Origin: Limnoglobus sp043780595
GTDB taxonomy: Bacteria > Planctomycetota > Planctomycetia > Gemmatales > Gemmataceae
Assembly (NCBI GenBank): GCA_043780595.1
Contig: JAYWCL010000081.1
Coordinates: 1-24,089, forward strand
Direction: 5' to 3'
DNA length: 24,089 nt
In this document: positions 6,700 through 15,014 of the stretch, one piece after another
Layout: the number at the start of each line of letters is the position of its first letter
How positions within the stretch are numbered: position 1 is the stretch's first letter
Position numbers and translations under genes: made by a program
Notes under the pieces: model-generated
The model's database searches: none
The model's input: the letters and a program-made list of their open reading frames with translations, nothing else
Told to the model about the DNA's origin: nothing

Positions 6700-7611
6700 C
6701 TAAGGCCGTGAGATGTTATTCAGGGTTTCGAATGCGAGCATTAGTGCCTGCGTTCCCTTGCGGCCGTAACCCTGCGCGCGAACCGCTTCGTAGAGTTGTT
6801 TCGCCAAGCCCAACCCCGGCAGGCTCAGGTTCATCTTCTCGGCTTCGGCGAGGGCGATGCCCATGTCTTTGATGAAGTGCTCGACGTAAAAGCCCGGCTC
6901 GAAGTTGCGTGCGAGTATCCGCGGCCCGAGGACTTCGAGTGCCTTGCTGCCCGCCGCGCCAACGCTCACGCTTTTGAACACCGTCTCCAAATCTAACCCC
7001 GCCTTGTAGCCGTAGAGCAACCCTTCGCAGACCGCGATCATCGTCGACGAGATGAGAATCTGGTTCACCATCTTCGTATGCTGCCCGGCCCCTGCTGCCC
7101 CTTGGTGTACGATCGTCTTGCCCATCGTCTCGAATAGCGGCGTGACGGCATCGACGCTCGCTTTGTCGCCGCCGATCATGATGCTCAGTGCCGCGTTCTT
7201 CGCGCCGACATCGCCGCCACTCACCGGGGCATCGAGCGATGCCACGCCTTTCGCTTTCGCGGCCTCGTAAATTTCCTTCGCCAAGCTCGGTTCGCTCGTC
7301 GTCATGTCGACGAGGATCGAGCCGGCCTTCGCACCTGCCAGTGCGCCGTCGCTGCCGAGGAACACTTCGCGAACGTCTTTCGGGAAGCCGACGATCGCGA
7401 AAACGACATCGCTGTTCGCGGCCACCTGCTTCGGCGAATCGGCGTACGTCGCACCGAGGTCGAGCAGCGGTTGCACCTTCTCCCGCGACCGGTTGGTGAC
7501 CGTGGCGGCGTAACCTTTCGCCATCGCGTGCTGACACATCCAACGTCCCATCACGCCCGTACCGATCCAGCCGATTCGCGTCGTACCGGGTGTTGCAGTC
7601 GCGATTGCCAT
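6700..7611 (-). CDS. NAD(P)-dependent beta-hydroxyacid dehydrogenase (3-hydroxyisobutyrate dehydrogenase family)
   Basis: Oxidoreductase of the beta-hydroxyacid dehydrogenase family (3-hydroxyisobutyrate dehydrogenase, tartronate semialdehyde or glyoxylate reductase). The Rossmann motif GTGVMG is at 17-22 of the chosen 303-residue product. The substrate-binding signature DAPVSGG is at 127-133, and the catalytic lysine is Lys180 in GQHTKMVNQ. Length is typical (about 290-300). The frame stays open upstream to 7674. The ATG at 7611 is preferred because it places the Rossmann strand about a dozen residues from the N-terminus, and the extra 21 residues have no family counterpart. The exact substrate cannot be assigned from the sequence. 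The gene is divergent from the lipase-like gene at 7716, with about 100 bases between them. Confidence 0.9.
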   Translation of the reverse strand: MAIATATPGTTRIGWIGTGVMGRWMCQHAMAKGYAATVTNRSREKVQPLLDLGATYADSPKQVAANSDVVFAIVGFPKDVREVFLGSDGALAGAKAGSILVDMTTSEPSLAKEIYEAAKAKGVASLDAPVSGGDVGAKNAALSIMIGGDKASVDAVTPLFETMGKTIVHQGAAGAGQHTKMVNQILISSTMIAVCEGLLYGYKAGLDLETVFKSVSVGAAGSKALEVLGPRILARNFEPGFYVEHFIKDMGIALAEAEKMNLSLPGLGLAKQLYEAVRAQGYGRKGTQALMLAFETLNNISRP

Positions 7612-7624
7612 GGCGAAGATTCCG

Positions 7625-7654
7625 TTAAGAATGTATGTTAGATTGGTGTATACT
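7625..7654 (+). promoter_or_regulatory. Possible sigma-70-type promoter for the lipase-like gene
   Basis: TTAAGA at 7625-7630 and TATACT at 7649-7654 are spaced by 18 bases in the divergent intergenic region. The -10 box is good and the -35 box is weak. GTATAC in the box is self-complementary, so it might also serve the dehydrogenase gene on the other strand. Confidence 0.3.
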
Positions 7655-7715
7655 GTCGAGTGTCTCGTGCTCAAAAGCGTAGGAATTTTAGGCTATTTTG
7701 CAACGAAGGAAACTC

Positions 7716-8486
7716 GTGCCGCCCAGTATCCCACCCTCCGCACCGGTCGTACTCGTTCACGGTTTGTGCGGATTCGATCGCATTTTCGCCGGTCGCCGCC
7801 TGTTGAAGGAATACTTCCCCGGCATCCGCACGCACCTCGAATCGATGGGGCACCGCGTGTTGACACCGCGGATCAGCCCGACGGCGAGCGTGGCGGTTCG
7901 TGCGGCGGAACTGAAACTGCACCTGCGCCAGGAAGTCGGCACGCAACCGGTCCACCTGATCGGCCATAGCCTCGGCGGCCTCGATGCCCGGTACATGATT
8001 GCGAAGCTCGGCATGGAAGACCGCGTTCTGTCGCTGACGACCATCGGCACGCCGCACCGCGGCACAACCTTCGCCGACTGGGGCATGGATCGCTTCGCCC
8101 GATTCCTGCGCCCGCTGTTCCGCTCGCTCGGCATTCCCGACGATGCGTTCCTCGATCTCATGACCGACAGTTGCCGGCGCTTCAACGAAGACGTCCCGAA
8201 CGTGCCGGGCGTCGGTTACTACTCCGTGGCCGGAGTTTGCGAAACGCCGTTGTTGGGTGCCGAGTGGTGGTTCCCGCACCGGATCGTCAGCCGCGCCGAA
8301 GGGCCGAACGATGGCATCGTCAGTCGGGTATCGGCCACCTGGGGCGAGCACACCGACGTGTGGGTTGGCGACCACCTCAACCTCGTCAATTGGCCCAACC
8401 GGAAAGCCCATCGTTGCGGCATCCAATGGGATCGCGCCGCCGACTATCGCAACTTGGTACGAAGAGTCGCGATGCTCCACGTGTGA
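7716..8486 (+). CDS. Lipase-like alpha/beta hydrolase
   Basis: The 256-residue product resembles bacterial triacylglycerol lipases (family I type). Near the N-terminus, after the first strand VVLVHG, the oxyanion region HGLCGF starts at residue 15. The nucleophile elbow GHSLGG carries Ser85, the acid is probably Asp199 in NDGIVS, and the His is probably His220 in GDHLNLV. The full triad order is present. There is no signal peptide or lid-type hydrophobic insertion, so the protein may be cytoplasmic or a short-chain esterase. The start GTG 7716 is chosen for AAGGA at 7706-7710. An in-frame TTG at 7698 would add six residues but lacks a binding site. The gene is divergent from the dehydrogenase gene. 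A zinc-ribbon-like reading frame begins in a GTGA overlap with its stop. Confidence 0.82.
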   Translation: MPPSIPPSAPVVLVHGLCGFDRIFAGRRLLKEYFPGIRTHLESMGHRVLTPRISPTASVAVRAAELKLHLRQEVGTQPVHLIGHSLGGLDARYMIAKLGMEDRVLSLTTIGTPHRGTTFADWGMDRFARFLRPLFRSLGIPDDAFLDLMTDSCRRFNEDVPNVPGVGYYSVAGVCETPLLGAEWWFPHRIVSRAEGPNDGIVSRVSATWGEHTDVWVGDHLNLVNWPNRKAHRCGIQWDRAADYRNLVRRVAMLHV

Positions 8487-8729
8487 CGCTTGTAGCGGCA
8501 TATCCGCCGTCGATTGGGCCTTGCAGATCGTGCGGTCGACACAACTTGCCCGACCCGACGATCTGCCGAAACTGCCCTTCCCCGCATCTGCGTTTCAACC
8601 GGTTGCACGCGCGCCAATTATTCGCACGTCACTCGCGTTTCCTCGATTGCCTATCGCAGCCGCAGACGATTTGGAAAGTACCGCAGATGGCGGTCAACAT
8701 CTCGTTTAGCTATGCGAAAGGACTTCACC

Positions 8730-9212
8730 ATGCGTCACGGATTGATGCGAGCGTTCCTGACGGCGGTCGTCACCGCCCTGGCTGCCACCGCAGCGAACGC
8801 CGACCAGAATCTGCCCCTCGCGCCACCCTCCGCGCCGGCCGTTGCCAGCTTGGCATCGGGCACCGTCGGCGGTTGCAAGAACTGTGCCAGCAGTGGCCCC
8901 GTCGTCGTTCAGGGCGTCGGCAGTTGCGCGCCGAACACCGGCTGCAACTCGTGCGGCCCAAAGGTCAAAAAGTCGTGCTTTAGCAACTACCTATTCGGCA
9001 CCGCAACACCGGTCGCTGGGGGTTGTTTCGCAGCGACCAACACGGCGATCTTCGGTTCGTCGAAGTCGTTCTTCAACCCCTGCAACTCGTGTGCGGATAA
9101 CGGCGGTTGTGGCAAAGGCGGTCGCAACCCCTGCCCGACGCCAATCTACGGGCCAGCGACGCCCGGTAGTTTGAACAACTGCAACGGCCCGTTCTCGTAT
9201 CTGAACCGATAA
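8730..9212 (+). CDS. Small secreted Cys/Gly/Asn-rich protein
   Basis: The 160-residue product begins with a clear signal peptide: residues 1-24, hydrophobic MRAFLTAVVTALAAT, cut after NA or ANA before DQ. The mature part has many short cysteine clusters (CKNC, CNSC twice, SC, CGKGG, NPC) separated by Gly, Ser, Asn and Pro. It has no recognised domain. Such proteins are frequent in planctomycetes and are often taken to be envelope or wall components held by disulfides; that role is an inference. The start is ATG 8730, with AAAGGA at 8717-8722 and seven bases of spacing. The in-frame ATG at 8712 lacks a binding site. The gene stands alone, and a GC-rich palindrome follows it at 9304-9350. Confidence 0.75.
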   Translation: MRHGLMRAFLTAVVTALAATAANADQNLPLAPPSAPAVASLASGTVGGCKNCASSGPVVVQGVGSCAPNTGCNSCGPKVKKSCFSNYLFGTATPVAGGCFAATNTAIFGSSKSFFNPCNSCADNGGCGKGGRNPCPTPIYGPATPGSLNNCNGPFSYLNR

Positions 9213-9303
9213 GAAATGCGGAGTGCGAAAATCCTGCCGCGTACGCTATGGGAACCGTAGCTTACGCGGTGACTTCGTTTTTCACGACGCCTTGTTACCC
9301 CCG

Positions 9304-9350
9304 CACGCGAGCCGCGTGCTCCACATAATGTGGCACACGCGGCTCGCGTG
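9304..9350. repeat. GC-rich palindrome with 23-base arms
   Basis: The arms at 9304-9326 and 9328-9350 match at 21 of 23 positions around a single central base. The core ACACGCGGCTCGCGTGTG at 9335-9352 is found again exactly at 15516-15533, inside another palindrome. No T-run follows, so it is not a clear terminator. It lies in the 230-base gap before the ATPase-HflK gene, which otherwise shows no gene. Confidence 0.8.
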
Positions 9351-9442
9351 TGATGTGGCTCGTTCTATTTGCCTTTCCTGTCGTTTCGCCGTAAACAAAT
9401 GCCCATTCGCGACCCGACGCTCCCTCTGCCACGGCCGCACGT

Positions 9443-12400
9443 ATGCACCGCGAATTCGACCCTGCCGTTACGCCGTTCGACCGTCGCTCGAATCTGTCGC
9501 TGTACCTACTCACCGCACTCGTTGTTACCTTGCTCCTTGCGGATATTTGGCCGTCGCTGGCCCGTTGGATTTCGGGCCTCGGCTGGGAACTTCCCACGTG
9601 GCCCAAGCGGGAACTGTACGGCTTCCGGTTCGCGCTGATCGCGGCCGTCATCGGCGGTGCCCGCTCGCTTTACTCTTCGCTCGAAGGCGTGTTCGATGGC
9701 AAAGTCGGTGCGGACATTGCCATCGCGGTGGCGTGCATTGCGGCGATCCTCATCGGCGAACCGCTCGTGGCTGCCGAGGTCGTGGTCATCGGCCTCGTCG
9801 GCGAGTGCCTCGAAGCGTTTACGTTCGACCGCACGCAACGCGCACTTCGCGGCTTGGCCGAGCTTTTCCCCGAACGCACGTGGGTACTGCGCGACGGGCA
9901 GGAAGTGCGGGTGTTTACGGTCGATCTGCAAATTGGCGATCATGTCGTTGTGAAGCCCGGCGGCAAAATCCCCGTCGATGGCGTCGTCCTCGCAGGGCAA
10001 TCGTCGCTCGATACGTCGCCGCTCACGGGCGAAAGTTTGCCGCGCGATGTCGGGCCGACGGACAGCGTGCTGGCGGGGAGTATCAATCAGTTCGGGGCGC
10101 TGACGATCGAAGCGAAGAAGGTAGCGACGCAGACCGTGGCCGGCCGCGCGATGGCGATGACGGCGGCGGCACTGAAAGAGAAAGCCCCGCTGGAACGGTA
10201 CGCGGATCGGCTGGCACGCCGGTTCCTGCCCGCCGTATTCGCACTGGCATTGCTGGCATTTATCGTGAATGTCGCGTTCCAGAGTGGGCCGTTCCGTGCG
10301 ACATCGCGGGTGGCGTTGTACCCGGCACTCGCGGTGCTCGTTGTCGCTTGCCCCTGCGCGTTGGTGCTGGCGACACCGGCGGCGATCATTGCGGCACTCG
10401 GGCGGCTGGCGGGTACGGGCGTGCTTATCAAGAGCGGGGCCGCGCTCGAAAAACTCGCCGAAGTGACCGCGTTCGCGTTCGATAAAACCGGCACCCTCAC
10501 CGAAGGCAAACTCGAACTCGGCGACGTGATCCCGTTATCGGGGACATCGCCGGAGGAACTGCTGCGCATCGCGGCGAGTGCCGAGCAACACAGCGAACAC
10601 CCGCTGGCTAAAGTCATTCGCGCGGCGGCGACTTCGCGCGGAATATCCGTCGGTGCGGTCGAAAATTTCACCGCACACCCCGGTGCCGGAGTTTCCGCTA
10701 CGCTCGATGGCACGGCGATTCTCGTCGGAACGCGACGACTGTTGGAAGAACGCGGCATCGCGATTTCACCCGATGCACTCGATGCGATTTCGCGGCTCGA
10801 TGCCACGGGGCAATCGTCGTTGTTCGTCGCAAAGGACGGCACGATCCTCGGCGCGATCGGTGCCCGCGACACGATTCGCCCCGAAGCGGCAGGCGTTCTC
10901 GGCGAACTTCGCGACAACGGTTTCACTTCGCTCGTGTTGCTCACGGGGGATCGCAAAGCGGTGGCGAACGCACTCGCCGCCGGGCTGCCACTTACCGAAA
11001 CGCACGCGGAACTGTTGCCCGAAGGCAAGGCCGAGCGAATCGCGAACGGGGCGTTTGCGTTCGTCGGCGATGGCATCAACGATGCCCCCGCACTCGCCCG
11101 TGCCAAGGTCGGGATCGCCATCGGTGGCACGGGGTCCGATCTCGCCATTGAGGCGGGCGACATCATCATGATGGGCGATCCGCTACGCCCGCTACCGTTC
11201 CTCGTGCGGCTCTCCCGCGAGACGGTGACCATCATTCGCCAGAACATTATCTGGTTCGGTTTCGGCATCAATTTCGTAGGCGTGTTGCTCACCGGGTTCC
11301 TCTGGCCGCTGTTCGCCACCACGCCCGATGCCTACGAGAAAGCCCCGCTCGTCGGCGTGCTTTACCACCAACTCGGCTCGCTCGCAGTACTGTTGAATTC
11401 GATGCGGTTGCTCGCCTTCGAGCGCAAGACTTCGCACCGCGTTCGCGATGGTTACCGCAACTTCGACCGTTGGCTGAACACCGTGCATCTCGACGATCTC
11501 TTCCACGCGATTAGCCATAATATCAAACCGATACTCGGCACCACAGCCGTGCTGGCACTGGTCGCGTGGTTGGCATCGGGGTTGACGCAGATCGAAGCGA
11601 ACGAAGTCGGCGTGGTCCAGCGTTTCGGTGCGGTGCGTGCGGACTTGGCACCGGGGTTGAACGTGCGTTGGCCGTGGCCGATCGAAGCGGTGACGAAGCT
11701 GAAACCGGGCGATATTCGCCTCGTCGAAGTCGGCTTCCGCCGCGTCAGCGACGAGCAAGTGCAACGATTGCAATTGGCGAAAGTCGAGCAACAGAAGTTA
11801 CGTCGGCCAGGGTTGCCAGGTGTGACGGATCGCGATCTTTCGTGGGCGAGTGCGCATGCCGAGGAGACGCAGCGCATCACCGATGAATCGCTGATGATTA
11901 CCGGCGATGGCAACCTCGTCGAGATTCTGGCGACGGTTCGTTACACGGTCTCAGACCCGCGAATGTATCTGTTCGGCACCCGCGACCCGGACGCCGTCAT
12001 TCGCTCGAGTGCCGAGGCGGTGTTTCGCGAACTCGTAGCGGGGCAACCGTTTCTCGACTTGCTCACCGCTAACCGCGCACGATTCGAGCAACAGGCCGTA
12101 GTGAAAATCAATCAGCGTCTGATGGACACAACGCAGTCGTCGCTCGGCGTCGCGCTCGATGGCCTGACGTTGCACGATCTGCACCCGCCGCAAGAAGTCG
12201 TGGCCTCGTATCACGCGGTGGCGTCGGCGATTCAGAAGCGCGATCGGCTCGTCAACGAAGCCGAGGCGGACGCAACTCGTGCGAAACGCCGCGCAGGCGA
12301 TGAAGCATTGCGTACGGTTCGGCAAGCCGAGGCCGAGGGCGTGCGGAAAGTCGCTGAGGCGAGCGCGAACCGCGATGCGTTCCTCGCGTGGCACATCGCT

Positions 12401-12718
12401 CGCACCGAGTTGTCGAAAGTCGAAGAGGCGGCATTCGCGAAGGAAATCGCGACGCGCGTCGCCGCTGGGCAGGAACGCGGCGCGGTGACTGCCGACGTGC
12501 AAACGCGACGTGCGCAGATGCTGAACGACCGCAAAACGCTCACCGAATTTCGGCTGACGATGCAAGCCGTGACGGCGGTGTTGTCGGGTCGCGACAAGAT
12601 TTTCCTCGATGCCGCAAACCTGCCGGGGCGACGACATTTGTTACTGATGGACCCCGATTCACAGAAGCTGCCCGCGTGGATGTTACGTCCGCAAGCCACA
12701 CCGGAGAAAGACCCATGA
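9443..12718 (+). CDS. Fusion protein: P1B-type metal-transporting ATPase plus HflK-like SPFH protein
   Basis: One uninterrupted frame of 1091 residues. Residues 1-660 form a heavy-metal P-type ATPase without an N-terminal HMA domain. It has eight predicted membrane segments, LTGES at 194-198, the ion-site CPC at 303-305, the phosphorylation motif DKTGT at 347-351, the SEHP histidine at 386, and GDGINDAP at 542-549. TM8 reads HQLGSLAVLLNS. After a linker, residues about 695-713 form a further membrane segment. Residues about 717-1091 are HflK-like: EANEVGVVQRFG, PGLNVRWPWP, the HflK block ESLMITGDGNLVEI, then a long charged coiled coil rich in Ala, Glu and Arg. HflK normally pairs with HflC to control the FtsH protease, and hflC follows directly with a 4-base ATGA overlap. 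All catalytic motifs are intact. Metal specificity is not determinable: CPC suggests a soft or transition metal. The fusion is the odd feature. Confidence 0.92.
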   Translation: MHREFDPAVTPFDRRSNLSLYLLTALVVTLLLADIWPSLARWISGLGWELPTWPKRELYGFRFALIAAVIGGARSLYSSLEGVFDGKVGADIAIAVACIAAILIGEPLVAAEVVVIGLVGECLEAFTFDRTQRALRGLAELFPERTWVLRDGQEVRVFTVDLQIGDHVVVKPGGKIPVDGVVLAGQSSLDTSPLTGESLPRDVGPTDSVLAGSINQFGALTIEAKKVATQTVAGRAMAMTAAALKEKAPLERYADRLARRFLPAVFALALLAFIVNVAFQSGPFRATSRVALYPALAVLVVACPCALVLATPAAIIAALGRLAGTGVLIKSGAALEKLAEVTAFAFDKTGTLTEGKLELGDVIPLSGTSPEELLRIAASAEQHSEHPLAKVIRAAATSRGISVGAVENFTAHPGAGVSATLDGTAILVGTRRLLEERGIAISPDALDAISRLDATGQSSLFVAKDGTILGAIGARDTIRPEAAGVLGELRDNGFTSLVLLTGDRKAVANALAAGLPLTETHAELLPEGKAERIANGAFAFVGDGINDAPALARAKVGIAIGGTGSDLAIEAGDIIMMGDPLRPLPFLVRLSRETVTIIRQNIIWFGFGINFVGVLLTGFLWPLFATTPDAYEKAPLVGVLYHQLGSLAVLLNSMRLLAFERKTSHRVRDGYRNFDRWLNTVHLDDLFHAISHNIKPILGTTAVLALVAWLASGLTQIEANEVGVVQRFGAVRADLAPGLNVRWPWPIEAVTKLKPGDIRLVEVGFRRVSDEQVQRLQLAKVEQQKLRRPGLPGVTDRDLSWASAHAEETQRITDESLMITGDGNLVEILATVRYTVSDPRMYLFGTRDPDAVIRSSAEAVFRELVAGQPFLDLLTANRARFEQQAVVKINQRLMDTTQSSLGVALDGLTLHDLHPPQEVVASYHAVASAIQKRDRLVNEAEADATRAKRRAGDEALRTVRQAEAEGVRKVAEASANRDAFLAWHIARTELSKVEEAAFAKEIATRVAAGQERGAVTADVQTRRAQMLNDRKTLTEFRLTMQAVTAVLSGRDKIFLDAANLPGRRHLLLMDPDSQKLPAWMLRPQATPEKDP

Positions 12719-13656
12719 GACGATTCGCACTGCGGGTATTGTTGCCGATCGCCATCGTGTTGTGGTTGCGTTCCGCACTGTATTCCGTGGACTATTCGGA
12801 GTTTGCCTACGTGACGCGGTTCGGCGAACCGGTACTCACGCAGGATGGCCGGACCGATGCGGGACTACACCTGAAGTGGCCGTGGCCGGTCGATGCCGTG
12901 CTGCGGATCGATGGGCGAATGCAGGCGTTCGACCTGCCGGCAGTCGAGTCGTTGACGCGCGATGCGACGACGAAGACCGTCGATAAGACGCTCGCGGTCG
13001 ATGCCTTCATGACGTGGCGAATCCCCGATGCCGCCGCCGCTGACCGGTTCATTCGCACCGTCGGCACGGCAGAGCAAGCGAAGCGGATTCTCGGGCCGCG
13101 CATCAACGGCCGACTGGCCGCGATCATCAGCACGATGCCGCTCGACGACCTGATCGCCGTCGCCGATGAAGCAAAAATCGACGAGCGAACCGAACGACTC
13201 CGCGTGCAACTCCTCAGCGACCGCGACCGCGTTCGCACCGACTACGGCATCGAGATCGTCGACTTGCGCGTGCGCCGATTCAGCTACCCCGAAGCGGTGC
13301 GAGCGAGCATCGCGGAACGCATCCGGAGCGAACGCGCGCGGAAGGTAGCCGACTACGAAAGCGAAGGCCGCAAGATGGCTGCCGACATCGCGAGTGCAGC
13401 CGAGAAAGACGCGCGAAACATTGAAGCGCAAGCCCGCGCCAAGAAGCAAGTCATCGAAGGCCAAGCCGACGTCGATGCCGACCGCATTCGCAACGAGGCC
13501 CACGCAAAAGACCCCGAGTTCTACACGTTCCTGCAAAAGCTCAAAGCCTACCAGACGATGCTGAGCGAAACCCGCGACGTGCTATTACTCTCCAGCCAAC
13601 ACCCGCTCTTCGACCTGCTGCTAACGCCACCCGCGAAGGCGAAAGAGAAGAAGTAA
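12715..13656 (+). CDS. hflC: HflC-like SPFH/Band 7 membrane protein
   Basis: The 313-residue product is of the stomatin/prohibitin/HflC class. The N-terminal membrane anchor is about residues 5-22. Then come the start of the SPFH domain (SEFAYVTRFGEPV), the shared GLHLKWPWPVD motif, the KTVDKTLAVDAFMTWRI core, and the family pattern YGIEIVDLRVRRFSYPEAV. A coiled coil rich in Ala, Glu and Lys (about 210-265) and AYQTMLSETRDVLLL at the C-terminus complete it. Length is close to E. coli HflC (334). Its partner HflK is fused to the preceding ATPase. The ATG lies in the ATGA overlap with that gene, which indicates equimolar translation. FtsH, the usual client of HflK-HflC, is not in this window. 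The operon ends at the terminator at 13684-13714. Confidence 0.9.
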   Translation: MRRFALRVLLPIAIVLWLRSALYSVDYSEFAYVTRFGEPVLTQDGRTDAGLHLKWPWPVDAVLRIDGRMQAFDLPAVESLTRDATTKTVDKTLAVDAFMTWRIPDAAAADRFIRTVGTAEQAKRILGPRINGRLAAIISTMPLDDLIAVADEAKIDERTERLRVQLLSDRDRVRTDYGIEIVDLRVRRFSYPEAVRASIAERIRSERARKVADYESEGRKMAADIASAAEKDARNIEAQARAKKQVIEGQADVDADRIRNEAHAKDPEFYTFLQKLKAYQTMLSETRDVLLLSSQHPLFDLLLTPPAKAKEKK

Positions 13657-13683
13657 GTTGGTTCTAATCGAATAACAAAACGC

Positions 13684-13714
13684 AAACATTAACCGCAGAG
13701 CGCGGTTAATGTTT
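13684..13714. terminator. Bidirectional intrinsic terminator between convergent genes
   Basis: Perfect 13-base arms AAACATTAACCGC (13684-13696) and its complement (13702-13714) enclose a 5-base loop. A T-rich run follows on the plus strand (GTTTTGTCTTT) and an A-rich run precedes it, which gives T's on the minus strand. It serves hflC and, from the other side, the gene ending at 13724. Confidence 0.8.
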
Positions 13715-13723
13715 TGTCTTTAT

Positions 13724-14944
13724 TCAACGCAGCTTCGCCAGTGCGGCGATGGCGGCCGATTGCACGGCGGGTTCGCTGTCGGTCGTCCACGCTTCGAGGT
13801 TCTTGACGTAGTTCGCTTCGGCGTGGCCCATCTTGCTGAGCAACCCGATGCAGTGGCCGCGGACGACGCCGATCGCGTCGTTCTCGGCGGCGAACGCGAG
13901 CAGTTCTTTCACGTCTTGCTGGGCGGCGGCTTTGCACTCGGCGAGATTCGAGGCGTTCGTCATGCGGAACGACGGTCGCGGGTGCGATTGGATGTTCTTC
14001 ACCATCTCGTTAATCATCGCGGCGAGTTGCTTGTCGGTCAGTTCCGGTTCTTCGCTGACTTCGGGCACGACAGCGGCGATCGGCTCGGTGGTCGCAACGG
14101 GCGTGATGACTGAGGCCACGGGGCGCGCCTCGACGATGGGAGTCTCGGCTACGGGGCGTGCCACGGGTGTGCCGGCGTTGGTGATGATCGATGGCGGCGG
14201 TAGCACGCCGACGCGGGCTTGCGCCCTCGGCTTGGAATCGTTCGCACCGAACAACTTCCCGAGTACGCTCGGCGGTTGTTTCGCTGGCGTCAGCGCATTG
14301 CCGTATGCGGAAGTCGTTTGATAATTTGCCGACGATTGCGGAACGTTCGTCGCGTTTTTGCCGAGTTGCGGATCGACGTAGCGCAGACGAGTTTGCGGCA
14401 GGTATTGCGTGGCGGGGTTACCTGCGACACTCTCGACTGGGACGAGCGTTTCGTTGGTCGGGAACGCAGACTGTCGGCGTGCGTTCGGGTTCGGCTTTTG
14501 GGCCGATGGCATATCGGTAAACGTGACGAGCTTCGTCGATGGCGATGGCCCGCCGGTCGGGTCGAATACGGGGCGCGTCGATGATTGGATCGGGCGCGAG
14601 GCAACCGGCGTGGTCGATATTGGCGTTTGCGGGGCGCTGGTTCTGGCACTGGCCAGCATTGCAGGAACGGGCATCGCGATTCGCGGGGCGACCGTCTCGG
14701 ACTTCAATCCACTCGGGTTGGTGAGCGTATAGGTGATGCCCGTAACCGTATCGCGAACGTCGGCCAAAATGGTGCCATCGGGCATACGCTCGGTACGCAG
14801 CACCGTCACCTTACGCTCCGGCTGACCCGACGTGCGAATGGTTAGCACTTCCGCAGCCGGTTCTTGCGCCGGCGCTTGGCCGACACACGTTCCGGCGAAG
14901 GTGACCGATAACGCAACCGTGCCTAACCCAAATCGCAAATTCAT
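13724..14944 (-). CDS. Secreted Pro/Thr-rich protein with C-terminal HEAT-like helices
   Basis: The 406-residue product starts with a signal peptide (MNLRFGLGTVALSVTFAGTCVGQ, cut near AQA or GQA). A short beta-rich segment follows (about 33-85, with VTGITYTLTNP), then a long low-complexity region rich in Pro, Thr, Ala and Val (about 86-290). The helical C-terminal domain (about 295-406) reads LTDKQLAAMINEMV, then DVKELLAFAAENDA, and ends AVQSAAIAALAKLR like a HEAT/armadillo repeat pair. Its function is unknown; a periplasmic scaffold is a guess from the layout. The start ATG 14944 has GGAGG seven bases upstream. It shares a bidirectional terminator with hflC. Confidence 0.78.
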   Translation of the reverse strand: MNLRFGLGTVALSVTFAGTCVGQAPAQEPAAEVLTIRTSGQPERKVTVLRTERMPDGTILADVRDTVTGITYTLTNPSGLKSETVAPRIAMPVPAMLASARTSAPQTPISTTPVASRPIQSSTRPVFDPTGGPSPSTKLVTFTDMPSAQKPNPNARRQSAFPTNETLVPVESVAGNPATQYLPQTRLRYVDPQLGKNATNVPQSSANYQTTSAYGNALTPAKQPPSVLGKLFGANDSKPRAQARVGVLPPPSIITNAGTPVARPVAETPIVEARPVASVITPVATTEPIAAVVPEVSEEPELTDKQLAAMINEMVKNIQSHPRPSFRMTNASNLAECKAAAQQDVKELLAFAAENDAIGVVRGHCIGLLSKMGHAEANYVKNLEAWTTDSEPAVQSAAIAALAKLR

Positions 14945-15014
14945 CGCAACGCCTCCATGCGCGATACATACCTGCTTCTTCTATCGGCTGTTCGGGTCGT
15001 TTGGATTGAATCGG

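Noticed and set aside
9304..9350. Palindrome as terminator of the Cys-rich gene
   Set aside because: No T-tract follows, it is about 90 bases after the stop, and its core is repeated elsewhere.
10087..11322. Long Ser/Ala-rich open frame opposite the ATPase
   Set aside because: It is an antisense shadow of the conserved P-type ATPase with low-complexity product and no start signal.
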